From: Desulfovibrio sp.
GTDB lineage: Bacteria > Desulfobacterota > Desulfovibrionia > Desulfovibrionales > Desulfovibrionaceae
Reading direction: 5' to 3'
Length of the DNA stretch: 44,605 nucleotides
Assembly (NCBI RefSeq): GCF_019424165.1
Contig: NZ_JAHZAA010000012.1
Coordinates: 1 to 44,605, forward strand
Below, in pieces: positions 25,855-34,557 of the stretch. Under the pieces are notes generated by a model. It saw only the letters and a program-made list of their open reading frames with translations, was not told where the DNA came from and searched no databases. Positions within the stretch are counted from its first letter, which is position 1, and each line of letters starts with the position of its first letter. The translations under genes and the position numbers were made by a program.

Positions 25855-26685
25855 CTATCCGTTATCCCGTTCCATTTCAGCCCCCCGGGCATTGGCGGCC
25901 AGCACCGCATCCACCAGCAGGCCGGTGAGGCCCGCGCGGTCCAGGGCGTTGACCCCGGCGATGGTCAGGCCCCCGGGCGAGCACACATTGTCGCGCAACT
26001 GGCCCAATGGCGTCGCATCTTCTTCCGCCATGCGCGCCGAACCGGCAAAAAGGGCCGTAACCATTTGCCGCGTCTGGGCATGGGGCAATCCCATCGTTAC
26101 CCCCGCCTGCACAAGGCCCTGCATCATGGCAAAAACATAGGCCGGGCCTGCGCCGATAAGGGCGGAAAAAGCCGTAAACTTGTCTTCGGCCATCTCGACG
26201 CACTGCCCGAGGCCGCTGAAAATCTGCAGGATAGCCTGCCTGCATTCACTGCTGAGCGCAGGATCGTCAAAGCACAGGGCAAACACGCCCATGCCCACCA
26301 GAGCCGGTGTATTGGGCATGCAGCGCACCACGGGACAGAGCGCTTCGGCCCATTGGTGCAGGTTGTGCATGGTGATGCCCGCCGCCACAGATATAATGAC
26401 CTTGTCCTTGTTCAGGGCGGGGCGTATCTGCTCCATTATTTCGCGTATCTGGTAGGGCTTGACGGCCAGCAGGATGATATCTGCGTTTTCCGCCACAGCC
26501 AGAGGGGACGCCATGACGCGCACCCCGGCTTCTTCCAGGGCCTGCATGCGCGAGGCTGTGCGGTTGTAACCGCAGAGCGTGTAGGCGCTGTTCCGGTTTT
26601 CGTTCCGCGTTCCAGGACGGGCCAGACCGGACATGATGGCCCCGCCCATGTTGCCACAACCCACACAGCCTATGCGCAGCGTCAT
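25855..26685 (-). CDS. proC: Pyrroline-5-carboxylate reductase
   Basis: The enzyme reduces pyrroline-5-carboxylate to proline with NAD(P)H. The N-terminal Rossmann fold shows IGCVGCGNMGGAIMSGL, then ADIILLAVKPYQIREIM, ISVAAGITMHNLHQW and VRCMPNTPALVGMGV. The C-terminal SALIGAGPAYVFAMMQGLVQAGVTMGLP and NVCSPGGLTIAGVNALDRAGL are the ProC signature. Length 276 is normal. It starts three bases after the ndk stop on the same strand. Confidence 0.95.
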   Translation of the reverse strand: MTLRIGCVGCGNMGGAIMSGLARPGTRNENRNSAYTLCGYNRTASRMQALEEAGVRVMASPLAVAENADIILLAVKPYQIREIMEQIRPALNKDKVIISVAAGITMHNLHQWAEALCPVVRCMPNTPALVGMGVFALCFDDPALSSECRQAILQIFSGLGQCVEMAEDKFTAFSALIGAGPAYVFAMMQGLVQAGVTMGLPHAQTRQMVTALFAGSARMAEEDATPLGQLRDNVCSPGGLTIAGVNALDRAGLTGLLVDAVLAANARGAEMERDNG

Positions 26686-26688
26686 AAT

Positions 26689-27108
26689 TTACTCCGAAAT
26701 TTCCAGTCCGTTGAAGAAGTAGCCGATTTCAAACGCCGCAGTTTCCTGCGCGTCAGAGCCGTGTACGGCGTTGGCCTCAAGACTCTGGCCGTACCGGGCG
26801 CGCAGGGTGCCGGGCTCTGCCTGCGCGGGATTGGTGGCTCCCATGAGGGCGCGCCACCGGGGTACGGCGTCTTCACCGTGCAAAACAACACAAACAACCG
26901 GGCCGGAAGACATATAGTCCGTCAGGCTGTCAAAAAAAGGACGCTCGCGGTGAACGGCATAAAAACCGGCAGCCTGCGCCTTGGAAAGATGCAACCTTTT
27001 AAGGGCCACGATCTTCAGCCCCGAAGTTTCCATAGCCGCCAGTATTTCACCGGTCAACTGGCGTGAAACAGCGTCGGGTTTGATTATGGCAAAGGTGGAT
27101 TGCATCAT
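26689..27108 (-). CDS. ndk: Nucleoside diphosphate kinase
   Basis: The enzyme equilibrates nucleoside di- and triphosphates through a phosphohistidine. STFAIIKPDAVSRQLTGEI, HRERPFFDSLTDYMSSGPVV, GATNPAQAEPGTLRARYG and NAVHGSDAQETAAFEIGYFF carry the conserved residues, including the active-site His in NAVHGSD. Length 139 is normal. GAGGAG precedes two consecutive ATG codons. An 8-bp hairpin (27139-27159) stands just upstream. ndk and proC form a pair. Confidence 0.95.
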   Translation of the reverse strand: MMQSTFAIIKPDAVSRQLTGEILAAMETSGLKIVALKRLHLSKAQAAGFYAVHRERPFFDSLTDYMSSGPVVCVVLHGEDAVPRWRALMGATNPAQAEPGTLRARYGQSLEANAVHGSDAQETAAFEIGYFFNGLEISE

Positions 27109-27138
27109 GGCGTACTCCTCATGCTAGATTGGTGAAAT

Positions 27139-27159
27139 CAGGACGCCGCATGCGTCCTG
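27139..27159 (-). promoter_or_regulatory. Hairpin in the ndk leader
   Basis: CAGGACGC (27139-27146) pairs with GCGTCCTG (27152-27159) around a five-base loop, 31 bases before ndk. It may separate ndk-proC from the upstream protease operon. It has no T-run. Confidence 0.3.
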
Positions 27160-27312
27160 CGCGCCCCTTGCGGCGCGTCGCCTGTCTGGATTCTGCCCCC
27201 CATTGAAGCAGCTCCGCCAGGCAAATTTTTCAGAAACCGGTTTGGCTGCCGCTTTTGGGCGCGCACCGGATCTGCTGTGGCCGCCTTTGGGACGGCAGCG
27301 CCCGCAGCGTTT

Positions 27313-28785
27313 TCAGCGCAGAGGCATTTGTAAAGCGTTGTCCGCAGCCGCATCGCTGGCTGTTCCGGCTTTTTCCAAAGCCAGGGTCCAGATGAGGCGG
27401 CGCAAGGGTACAAGCGCGACGCCTTCCGTGTTTTGCCAGGCGCGCAGGGCGCTCAGGGTCTCGGCGTAGGGGTGGCCGATGGCAATGGCGTATCCCCGGG
27501 AGCGCGCCCGGTCCGCTGCCTGGTCCAGAGCCTTGAGAATGGCCGGCGTCTGGCGGTATGTATCAAGAAAAACATCCCGGCTGGCACTCACCAGCCCCTG
27601 GGCGCGGCCCTGCTGCGCCAGCCGGGAACCGGGAGTTGTGAGACTGTCCAGCAGAAAAAATCCCGTACCCGCAAGGCGCGCGCACACAATACGGCAGGCG
27701 GCGGCATCGCTTGTAAACGCGGAACCCATATGGTTGTTCATGCCCACGGCAGTGGGCAGGGTCGCCAGATCTTCCTCAAGGGTGGCCTGCACGCGGTGCG
27801 GCTCCATGCCGACCTTCAAGGCTCCCTGCCCGGGGTTGGGGATGGTTCCGTCCTTTCTGGGCAGGGCTTCCATCGGCACATGGACGAGCACGTCCATACG
27901 TCTTTGCGCCGCCAGTGCCGCTGTGGCCGTGGCATGTGGCGCGTGGGGCCATATGGCGGGCGTAACGGCATAGGGCAGGGCGGCAAGCGCCCCCGCAGCT
28001 TCGAGGCTTTGCCCCATGTCGTCAATGACCAGCGCCAGAGCCGGACGGGGCAGGGGCATGTCCAGCCCGGCCAGTTCGCCCGCGCGCCCGGGAAAAAGAA
28101 AGCGGTGCGTCAGGCGGCCGTGGTCGCGTATTTCCAGTTGCCCGCCGCTGGTCCAGCGCAGGCGGATATTTCCGTCGCGCAGGAAAGAGGCGTCCGGCGC
28201 GGCCCTGTCTGCTCCTGTTTTTTCTGTCCCGGCGGAGCCTGTGCCTACAGGTGGCGCTGCCCGCGCCGTGAGTCCGGTGGACCCGGCCTGGGGGAAAGCC
28301 CCGTCAGCATGTGCTGCAAACCTGTCCAGCAGCGTCAGCCCCAGGCGCAGTGGCGCACAGGGGCCGGTAATGGTGTAGACGCGGATGCCGGAAAGTTCCG
28401 GCAGGGTTTCAGGTCCATTGGCCCGATCTCCCGTATGGGAGGCAGCGGTCAGAACTTCGCGCTGCCAGCGCGCCCTGGGCAGCGCGGCTGACATGGCTTC
28501 TTCCGCTGCCATATCCAGTGCCGTCAGGCGTGCCTGAAAACGTTGGCCGTCGTCTGCTGCCGTGGATTCCAGGGGGCGGGCATGTCCGTATTCAGCTTGC
28601 GCCGACGCGGTAACGGCGTCAGCCCTGAAAGGCTCTTCTTCCCCACGGCTCAGCCAGAGCGCCAGGGCAAGGCAGCCCACCAGCCAGAGACCGCCGCCGA
28701 GGGCCATGCGCCATGAAGCGGAAAGCCTCCCGACCGGCCATGAGCGGACGGACGGGAGGCTTGTAGTATGTTTTTTATCAGACAT
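27313..28785 (-). CDS. Divergent polysaccharide deacetylase (YibQ/DUF610 family)
   Basis: A 490-residue protein with one N-terminal membrane span (about 28-46) and a long Ala/Gly/Pro-rich linker up to about 225. The C-terminal deacetylase-like domain shows LALVIDDMGQSLEAAGALAALPYAVTPAIWPHAPHA, DVLVHVPMEALP, GMNNHMGSAFTSD, FFLLDSLTTPGS and AIAIGHPYAETLSAL. These match the YibQ family, whose activity is not firmly established. It lies 26 bases after the C-terminal protease gene; the ctp-yibQ link is common in Proteobacteria, often with envC, and points to a role in envelope or division. Confidence 0.87.
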   Translation of the reverse strand: MSDKKHTTSLPSVRSWPVGRLSASWRMALGGGLWLVGCLALALWLSRGEEEPFRADAVTASAQAEYGHARPLESTAADDGQRFQARLTALDMAAEEAMSAALPRARWQREVLTAASHTGDRANGPETLPELSGIRVYTITGPCAPLRLGLTLLDRFAAHADGAFPQAGSTGLTARAAPPVGTGSAGTEKTGADRAAPDASFLRDGNIRLRWTSGGQLEIRDHGRLTHRFLFPGRAGELAGLDMPLPRPALALVIDDMGQSLEAAGALAALPYAVTPAIWPHAPHATATAALAAQRRMDVLVHVPMEALPRKDGTIPNPGQGALKVGMEPHRVQATLEEDLATLPTAVGMNNHMGSAFTSDAAACRIVCARLAGTGFFLLDSLTTPGSRLAQQGRAQGLVSASRDVFLDTYRQTPAILKALDQAADRARSRGYAIAIGHPYAETLSALRAWQNTEGVALVPLRRLIWTLALEKAGTASDAAADNALQMPLR

Positions 28786-28811
28786 GTGCCACTGGATTGC
28801 GCTTCAGGGCG

Positions 28812-30143
28812 TTATTGAGCCTTGATTTCACTCATCTTGGGCAGGTTTTTGACCATCTGCAGGCCCATGCGCAACTGATTGTCGCGGGCAAGCTGCTCCT
28901 GGGCATCATTGGCCGTATTTTTGCCCTTGGGAGCCTTTTTGTCGTTCTTGGTTTCAAGGTGGCGGTTCAGATCCTGCTCGCGCAGGAGCATGCGCGGATT
29001 GTCCTTGTCGTCGGAACGCGGCGCTTCAAAGGGAATTTCAAGGTCAGGCACGATGCCTTCGGCCTGAATGGAGCTGCCGTTGGGCGTATAGTAAAGAGCC
29101 ACCGTGAGCTTGAGTCCGGAACCATCGGAAAGGGGAATGATGTTCTGCACAGAACCCTTGCCGAACGAGCGCTCACCCATGATGAGGGCGCGTTTCTGGT
29201 CGCGCAATGCCCCGGCCACGATTTCAGACGCCGAGGCGGAGCCCGCATTGATCAGGACCACCATGGGCACTTGCACATCGTCGTTCTGCTTTTTTGCCGA
29301 ATACACACGTTCTGTGTTTTCGCGGCGACCCTTGATGGAAACAATGGTGCCTTTTTCAAGAAAAGCGTCGGCCACACTTACGGCCTGGTCAAGCAGCCCG
29401 CCGGGATTGTTGCGCAGGTCAAGCACAATGCCCTTGATGCCGCCATTGCCCTTGCTTTCTTTTGCCGCCGCCTTGAGCGCGTCTTTCAGCTCATCGGTGG
29501 TGCGTTCTGAAAAGCGTGTGAGGCGTATCCAGTAATAGCCGTCCTCAAGCTTTTTGGACTTGACGCTGATGAGGGGAATGGCATCGCGCGTAATGCGAAC
29601 AGTTTGCGGGTTTTTCGAGTCATTGTGCAGGATGACCAGTTCCACTTCAGATCCCTTGGGGCCGCGGATGCGCGAAACCACTTCCTGAAGCGACAGCTCC
29701 TGGACGGGCTGGCCGTTGATGGACAGAATGATGTCGCCCGGTTGCAGCCCGGCGCGGAAGGCCGGGGTGTCTTCAATGGGGGTCACCACGGTAATCTGGC
29801 CGTTTTCCTGTGAGATTTCTATGCCCACGCCAAAGAATTCGCCGGAGGTAGTCTCCTGCATTTCTTTGTATTCATCTGTGCTCATGAAGGTGGAGTGGGG
29901 GTCAAGCCCCTGCAGCATACCTTTGACGGCCCCGTTGATGAGGTCGCCCTGGGTTACATCGCGCACATAGTAACGCTCTACCAGGTCAAGAACCTGGCTG
30001 AAGCGCTTGAGGGCATCAAATTTATTGGGGGCTTCCTTGACAGGCTCTTTTGCGTCAGCGCCGTAGGATACGCCGGGAAACGCCGCGGCAGCGCCAATGA
30101 GCAGAAGGAATGCAAACATGTGTGAACGGAAAAGAAGACGCAT
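28812..30143 (-). CDS. C-terminal processing peptidase (S41 family)
   Basis: A periplasmic serine protease that trims C-termini of envelope proteins. From ATG 30143 (GGAG nine bases upstream) it has 443 residues with a signal peptide ending near VSYGADA (about 28). A PDZ domain follows (GVGIEISQENGQITVVTPIEDTPAFRAGLQPGDIILSING). The catalytic core has LDLRNNPGGLLDQAV, GSASASEIVAGAL with the nucleophile Ser, and GERSFGKGSVQ with the general-base Lys. The tail is Lys/Asp-rich. It heads the pair with the YibQ-type gene. Confidence 0.93.
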   Translation of the reverse strand: MRLLFRSHMFAFLLLIGAAAAFPGVSYGADAKEPVKEAPNKFDALKRFSQVLDLVERYYVRDVTQGDLINGAVKGMLQGLDPHSTFMSTDEYKEMQETTSGEFFGVGIEISQENGQITVVTPIEDTPAFRAGLQPGDIILSINGQPVQELSLQEVVSRIRGPKGSEVELVILHNDSKNPQTVRITRDAIPLISVKSKKLEDGYYWIRLTRFSERTTDELKDALKAAAKESKGNGGIKGIVLDLRNNPGGLLDQAVSVADAFLEKGTIVSIKGRRENTERVYSAKKQNDDVQVPMVVLINAGSASASEIVAGALRDQKRALIMGERSFGKGSVQNIIPLSDGSGLKLTVALYYTPNGSSIQAEGIVPDLEIPFEAPRSDDKDNPRMLLREQDLNRHLETKNDKKAPKGKNTANDAQEQLARDNQLRMGLQMVKNLPKMSEIKAQ

Positions 30144-30683
30144 ACAGACGTTCTCCAGGCATACAGAATGAACATAAAAGTACGTTGCGGCGTTCTGGCC
30201 GCAACGCGGAAAAGAAGCGCCGTCCGGTCGGAAGCCCGGTCCGGCGTACATCAATTCATAATGAACTTTTTTATGGTAAAAGGCAAATCAAAAGGCAGCT
30301 ATTGCGATATCTGATTGAATTTTTTGTAAAAAGAAAATCAGAGGATGTGGAATGGCCGGGATGTTCCTGAGTGACGCCTGCACACAGGCATGGTCCTGCA
30401 ACAGTGCATACAGGAAAATAGATATCCAACAGTGCGAATCTCATGGCTTTTGTTGTAATCAACGCGGACGGGGGCTGCCGCAGGCAGCGGCAGATTCCGC
30501 ATGCGCTCCGGCTGCAAAGGCTGGCACGGGCGAACAGAAGGCCGGTATTCGCCATAAAAACAGGGGGCTGCCGTCTGGCGGCAGCCCCCGAGCCGAAAGG
30601 CTCCTCCAACCATCATCCATCCAGAGCCGCGCGGTCAGCAGGTCTGGCGTTTCGGGCAACCGGTCAGGCCGCCGGAAACAACC
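30144..30683. other. Intergenic region between the processing protease and rubrerythrin genes
   Basis: 540 bases without a supported gene. It is AT-rich near 30260-30350, where the protease promoter should lie. CTGCCGC/GCGGCAG forms a hairpin around 30475-30493, and the rubrerythrin terminator is at 30556-30589. No tRNA or known riboswitch was recognised. Confidence 0.4.
30556..30589 (-). terminator. Intrinsic terminator after the rubrerythrin gene
   Basis: GGGGGCTGCCG (30563-30573) and CGGCAGCCCCC (30579-30589) form a perfect 11-bp stem, followed on the minus strand by T5 at 30560-30556. Confidence 0.9.
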
Positions 30684-31187
30684 CTACTTGCAGCACTCGC
30701 TGGCATTGAAAAATGCAGCCGTACCGGCGCCGCACACGGGGCAGTCGTCGCAGGGGCCTTCGTGCGTGTAGCCACAGACCTTACAGATGTAGTAATCGGT
30801 TTCGGGCAGGCCGCCGGGATTTTCCAGAGCTTTTTTATACAGGTTGGCGTGTATTTCTTCCACGCTGTTCACAAAGTCGAAGTACTTGGCAATGGCGGTC
30901 TTGCCTTCGGCTTCGGCTTCTTTGATCATTTCGGGGTACATCTTGGTGAATTCGTAGGTTTCACCTTCGATGGCGGACTTGAGGTTGGCCGTGGTGTCGC
31001 CGATTTTACCGGCATTACGCAGGTGGGCGTGGGCGTGGATGGTTTCGGCGGCGGCAGTGGCGCGGAAAAGCTTGGCTACCTGGGTCAGGCCTTCCTTGTC
31101 GGCCACCTGGGCGAAGGCAAGATATTTACGGTTGGCCTGGGATTCGCCGGCAAAGGCCGTCATGAGGTTTTCCTGAGTCTTGTCCAT
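30684..31187 (-). CDS. rbr: Rubrerythrin
   Basis: A peroxide-reducing protein of anaerobes with a diiron site in a four-helix bundle and a rubredoxin domain. The helices carry FAGESQANRKYLAFA, AAAETIHAHAHLRNAGKIG, AIEGETYEFTKMYPEM and SVEEIHANLYKKAL, the usual Glu/His ligands. The C-terminal CKVCGYTHEGPCDDCPVCG has the two CxxC pairs for the Fe(SCys)4 site. Length 167 is at the short end of the normal range. AAGGAG precedes the ATG. It has its own good promoter and terminator, so it is monocistronic and probably oxidative-stress responsive. Confidence 0.95.
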   Translation of the reverse strand: MDKTQENLMTAFAGESQANRKYLAFAQVADKEGLTQVAKLFRATAAAETIHAHAHLRNAGKIGDTTANLKSAIEGETYEFTKMYPEMIKEAEAEGKTAIAKYFDFVNSVEEIHANLYKKALENPGGLPETDYYICKVCGYTHEGPCDDCPVCGAGTAAFFNASECCK

Positions 31188-31221
31188 TTTTTACTCCTTT
31201 TATGTAAAGCTGTTGCTTTTT

Positions 31222-31250
31222 ATTATCGAGAACAATTCCTATTTAAACAA
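31222..31250 (-). promoter_or_regulatory. Promoter of the rubrerythrin gene
   Basis: On the minus strand TTGTTT (31250-31245), 17 bp, GATAAT (31227-31222) is a strong sigma-70 match about 35 bases before the ATG. The surrounding AT-rich sequence could hold a PerR- or Fur-type box, but I do not see a convincing copy of either. Confidence 0.7.
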
Positions 31251-31331
31251 TCTCACGCTTATTGTAAAGCTTTTTTTCAGGCCAGCTTGGTATTTTGCAT
31301 TTTACTGACACAGTATATCATACTTTTCAAT

Positions 31332-31484
31332 ATGTTGCTACATAAAGTAGCGGCAATGCCCGTTTGGCTGCGCGTTTTGCCTGTTGCGTTCGTGGCATTT
31401 GGGGCCGCTGTTGCGGAAATATGGTTACTGTGGAGCCTGCTTTCCGTCAATGAAGCAGGGCCTCGGCGGCGTGGCGCGGAGTAG
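31332..31484 (+). CDS. Possible small membrane protein
   Basis: A 50-codon frame with a hydrophobic stretch of about 27 residues (PVWLRVLPVAFVAFGAAVAEIWLLWSLL) followed by an Arg-rich tail, consistent with a single-span small membrane protein. A weak promoter (TTGCAT-15-TATCAT at 31295-31321) lies upstream. There is no clear ribosome binding site before ATG 31332 or the alternative ATG 31356, so this may not be a gene. Confidence 0.25.
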   Translation: MLLHKVAAMPVWLRVLPVAFVAFGAAVAEIWLLWSLLSVNEAGPRRRGAE

Positions 31485-31586
31485 GGGGGTACACGGCCCG
31501 GTTGGGTGGGCCTGTTTTATGCCCGGTTCGGCTTGCTCCTCTGATAAGCCCTTCCCTAAGAAAGGCGCAGCGGCTACACTGGCCGC

Positions 31587-32171
31587 ATGGACCCACAGCA
31601 TATTATTGATCATCTTGGCCTCGCTCCGCACCCGGAGGGCGGGTATTACCGCCGCACGTACTGCTGCGGCCACACGCTCGCCGCGCAGGATCTGCCCTGT
31701 GGTTTTGACCGGCCCCGGCCCGTATCCACTGCCATTCTTTTTCTATTGCGGGCAGGGCAGTATTCGCGCCTGCACCGCATACGGCAGGACGAACTGTGGC
31801 ACTTTCACCTGGGTGGCCCCTTGCGGCTGGCGTGGATAGACCGGGACGGGCGCGCTCACGAGACGATTCTTGGCCCGGATATTCTGAACGGCCAGGCTTT
31901 GCAGTGGGCCGTGCCGGGTGGCTGCTGGTTCGGCGCGACACCCGCGCCGGCATCAGCCTACTCGCTGGTGGGCTGCACCGTGGCCCCCGGTTTTGATTTC
32001 AGCGATTTGTGCTTTGGCAGCCGCAGCGAACTGGAGAGGCGCTATCCCCTGGCCGTGGACTGCATCCGCGAATTTTGCCCGCCTGATGCCGCCCACCCCT
32101 CGCAATCCGGCCATATGAAAGATGCCCCCTGCGGCGGTTCCGCCCATCGGGCGGCAGGTGGCCGTTTATGA
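31587..32171 (+). CDS. Cupin-domain protein (DUF985/Cupin_5 family)
   Basis: A 194-residue protein with the DUF985 pattern: LGLAPHPEGGYYRRTY at the N-terminus, STAILFLLRAGQYSRLHRIRQDELWHFHLGGPLRL in the middle, and VPGGCWFGATP and LVGCTVAPGFDFSDL near the end. Members are small cupins of unproven function, some proposed as sugar or nucleotide-sugar binding. The last 30 residues are an unusual Gly/His/Ala tail. The stop overlaps the start of the yigZ-like gene by four bases. Confidence 0.85.
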   Translation: MDPQHIIDHLGLAPHPEGGYYRRTYCCGHTLAAQDLPCGFDRPRPVSTAILFLLRAGQYSRLHRIRQDELWHFHLGGPLRLAWIDRDGRAHETILGPDILNGQALQWAVPGGCWFGATPAPASAYSLVGCTVAPGFDFSDLCFGSRSELERRYPLAVDCIREFCPPDAAHPSQSGHMKDAPCGGSAHRAAGGRL

Positions 32172-32803
32172 GCCGCTACCCCGTGCCCGCTTCCACTGCC
32201 GCAGAGCCGCATTGTACAGAGCTTATCATACGGCGCAGCCGTTTCCTTACCCTGTGCGCCCACACCCCTGGGCCAGCCGCATCGCGCGCCTTTGTGGAGG
32301 AAATACGCCGTCGCCATGCCGACGCCACGCATAACTGTTGGGCCTATGCGGCGGGCGCGCCGGGGCATACGGCACAGATCGGTTCATCGGATGATGGAGA
32401 ACCACACGGAACCGCAGGACGCCCCATGCTCCAGGTGGTGCTGCACAGCGGGGTGGGCGAGTTGTGCGTAGTGGTGAGCCGCTGGTTCGGCGGTGTCAAG
32501 TTGGGAACCGGTGGGCTTGTTCGCGCCTATCAGGACAGTGTGCGTGAAAATCTCGCTTCGCTGCCGCAGGTGGAAAGAGTGCCGCAGGTGCACCTGGCTG
32601 TTACTGTGGAGTACGCGCATGTAGACGCCCTGCGGCGTCTGCTGCCCGGCTTTGAGGCCCTGGCCGTGAATGAAACCTATGAGGCCGAGGCGCATTTTGT
32701 TCTTCTGCTGCCCGAGGAGCATCTGGAGCGGTTCAAGCCGGCGCTTGCCGGTCTGAGTAACGGTTCGGCGTGTTGCCGCCTTGTGGAGGATGAGAACGCC
32801 TGA
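32168..32803 (+). CDS. YigZ/IMPACT family protein
   Basis: A 211-residue member of the UPF0029/IMPACT family. RRSRFLTLCAHTPGPAASRAFVEEIRRRHADATHNCWAYAAG, SSDDGEPHGTAGRPMLQVVLHSGVGELCVVVSRWFGGVKLGTGGLVRAYQDSV is the characteristic core. The C-terminal half matches the DUF1949 domain. The biochemical role in bacteria is unclear; the eukaryotic IMPACT protein regulates translation through GCN1/GCN2. It is coupled to the cupin gene. Confidence 0.92.
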   Translation: MSRYPVPASTAAEPHCTELIIRRSRFLTLCAHTPGPAASRAFVEEIRRRHADATHNCWAYAAGAPGHTAQIGSSDDGEPHGTAGRPMLQVVLHSGVGELCVVVSRWFGGVKLGTGGLVRAYQDSVRENLASLPQVERVPQVHLAVTVEYAHVDALRRLLPGFEALAVNETYEAEAHFVLLLPEEHLERFKPALAGLSNGSACCRLVEDENA

Positions 32804-32890
32804 GTTTTTTCCGGCAGGTGTGACTGGCGCGCCTGTCCCGTGCGCTTCGAGCATCCGGCGCGCCCGATGCGCCAACCATACCCTGTGCGC

Positions 32891-32951
32891 CTGATACGCC
32901 GATGCACCCGATACGCCGATGCACCCGATGCGCCCGATACACCCTATACGC
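32891..32951. repeat. Short tandem repeat, 17-bp unit
   Basis: The unit CCGATACGCCGATGCAC occurs at 32908-32924, with one mismatch at 32891-32907 and as diverged copies at 32925-32942 and after 32943. Each unit contains two CGATRCRCC-like half-units, and further half-units are scattered from 32863. It lies in the 264-base gap between the yigZ-like gene and the RND adaptor gene, where no gene was found. Confidence 0.7.
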
Positions 32952-33067
32952 TCAGATAGCGCAGGGATGGTTACCCGGTGCGCTGTACGGCAGCTTTGGG
33001 GCATCAGGGCTTTTCGGAGCGCGGGCGCCTGAGGCAACGGGGCGCGCCATGCCTGCTGTCAGCGGCC

Positions 33068-34222
33068 CTACTCGACCACCTTTACCGGAAGCCCCGGCGC
33101 AAGGCGCACCTGGCCTTCCACCACCACCTTGTCCCCTTCGGCGATAGTCCCTTCGATCACGCTGACATCCTTGTGTTCAAACAGGACCTTTACCGGGCGG
33201 TAGGCGGCATTCTTTTTTGCGTCCACCACGTATACATAGGATTCATCGCGGCCGGACTGCACCGCGCGTGAAGGCACGGTAAGCACATTGCTGCCCATGC
33301 CGAGGGGAAGTTGCACCTGCACAAACTGGCCGGGCCACAAGCGGCGGGAGGCGTTTTCAAACGTGCCCCGCAGACGGATAGTGCCTGTGCGCGTGTCAAC
33401 GCTGTTGTCCACCAGGGTCAGCAGACCCTGGTCCGCCTGACCTCCGGCGGGGGTTGCCGTAACTGGAACGGGGTCGCCGTCCATACGTTCAAGAATCACG
33501 GGCAGATGCGCTTCCGGCACTGAAAAACTCACATAGATGGGCGAAAGCGTGTCAATGGTGACTACGGGGGCGGCATCTGTGGATTTCACCATATTGCCCC
33601 TGTCCACATTAAGAGCGCCCACCCGCCCGCTGATGGGGGCCACCACCGTGCAGTACGCAAGGTCAAGGGCCGCGCTTTCAACGGCGGCCTTGTCGGATTG
33701 CACGGTAGCACGCAGCGCAGCGGCCTGGGTCGCGGTCTGTTCATAGGCTTCACGGCTTACATAGCCGCCGCCCACCAGCTTGCCGTACCGCGCCATGTCA
33801 TCAAGGGCCTTGTTCAACTGGGCCTGTGATTTTGCCAGCAGACCACGCTTTTCGCGCAGGGCGGCCTCAAAAGGGCGTGGGTCGATGGTGATGAGAGGCT
33901 GGCCTTCCTGCACATCCTGGCCTTCCGTAAAGTGGACCTGCTGGATTTCTCCGGCTACTCTGGGTCTGACGCCCACCGAGGCGGAAGCCCGCACATTGCC
34001 CACAACGTGCAGCAGGCGCGGCACATCAGCGCGCGTTACCGGGGTAACACGCACGGGAGCCGGGGCCGGACCGGAGGTTTCCTGCTCGTTGCCGGAACAG
34101 CCGTTCAGGGCGGGGAGCAAGGCCAGAACCAGAGCCAGCAGCAGGCCTGAAGCCCGAAGCATCCACGCAGGGCGCGTGCGGGAAAAAAAGGGTATGCGTA
34201 AGCAGTTGTCAGGGCGCGTCAT
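33068..34222 (-). CDS. RND efflux periplasmic adaptor lipoprotein (AcrA/HlyD family)
   Basis: The membrane-fusion subunit that links an RND pump to an outer-membrane channel. From ATG 34222 it has 384 residues with a lipobox LNGC (about Cys 41). The lipoyl halves are visible (GNVRASASVGVRPRVAGEIQQVHFTEGQDVQEGQPLITIDPRPF and VVAPISGRVGALNVDRGNMV), separated by a coiled-coil hairpin. The beta-barrel segment includes TRTGTIRLRGTFENASRRLWPGQFVQVQL. The frame is open to 34465, but AAGGA and the signal peptide favour 34222. The pump gene that usually follows is missing; the next sequence is a tandem repeat and the convergent yigZ-like gene. Confidence 0.9.
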   Translation of the reverse strand: MTRPDNCLRIPFFSRTRPAWMLRASGLLLALVLALLPALNGCSGNEQETSGPAPAPVRVTPVTRADVPRLLHVVGNVRASASVGVRPRVAGEIQQVHFTEGQDVQEGQPLITIDPRPFEAALREKRGLLAKSQAQLNKALDDMARYGKLVGGGYVSREAYEQTATQAAALRATVQSDKAAVESAALDLAYCTVVAPISGRVGALNVDRGNMVKSTDAAPVVTIDTLSPIYVSFSVPEAHLPVILERMDGDPVPVTATPAGGQADQGLLTLVDNSVDTRTGTIRLRGTFENASRRLWPGQFVQVQLPLGMGSNVLTVPSRAVQSGRDESYVYVVDAKKNAAYRPVKVLFEHKDVSVIEGTIAEGDKVVVEGQVRLAPGLPVKVVE

Positions 34223-34467
34223 GGATATATCCTTAAAGAGAAAGCGTGGACATGGCTGCGGAACGGCCGTAAACAGGTCGTGCCAAAAGCCTGCGGGTTC
34301 TGGTGTCCACAGGGTGAAGCAAGCCACGCTCCGCGTCAAGGGGCGGTGACCCTTCAATGAGCCTTGTGTTTTCCGGGCCGGTGCCGCAAGGTTCAAGAGC
34401 TTGCGGCAGGGGCCTTTGCCGGGGCCGGGCGGCGATAAAAAAAGCCTGTTCCGCAGGATTGCCAATA

Positions 34468-34496
34468 TTGACTTTCACCCCCTTCCCGGCATAATT
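34468..34496 (+). promoter_or_regulatory. Promoter of the arginine decarboxylase gene
   Basis: TTGACT (34468-34473) and ATAATT (34491-34496) are 17 bp apart, about 60 bases before the TTG start. Confidence 0.6.
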
Positions 34497-34557
34497 ACGC
34501 CTCTTTTTTGCGTGCAGTATTTAACCCTCGCCCGGCGGGCGATACAAGGAGTGAGAA

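Noticed and set aside
32863..32951. CRISPR array
   Set aside because: Units are directly adjacent with no unique spacers, and no cas gene is nearby.
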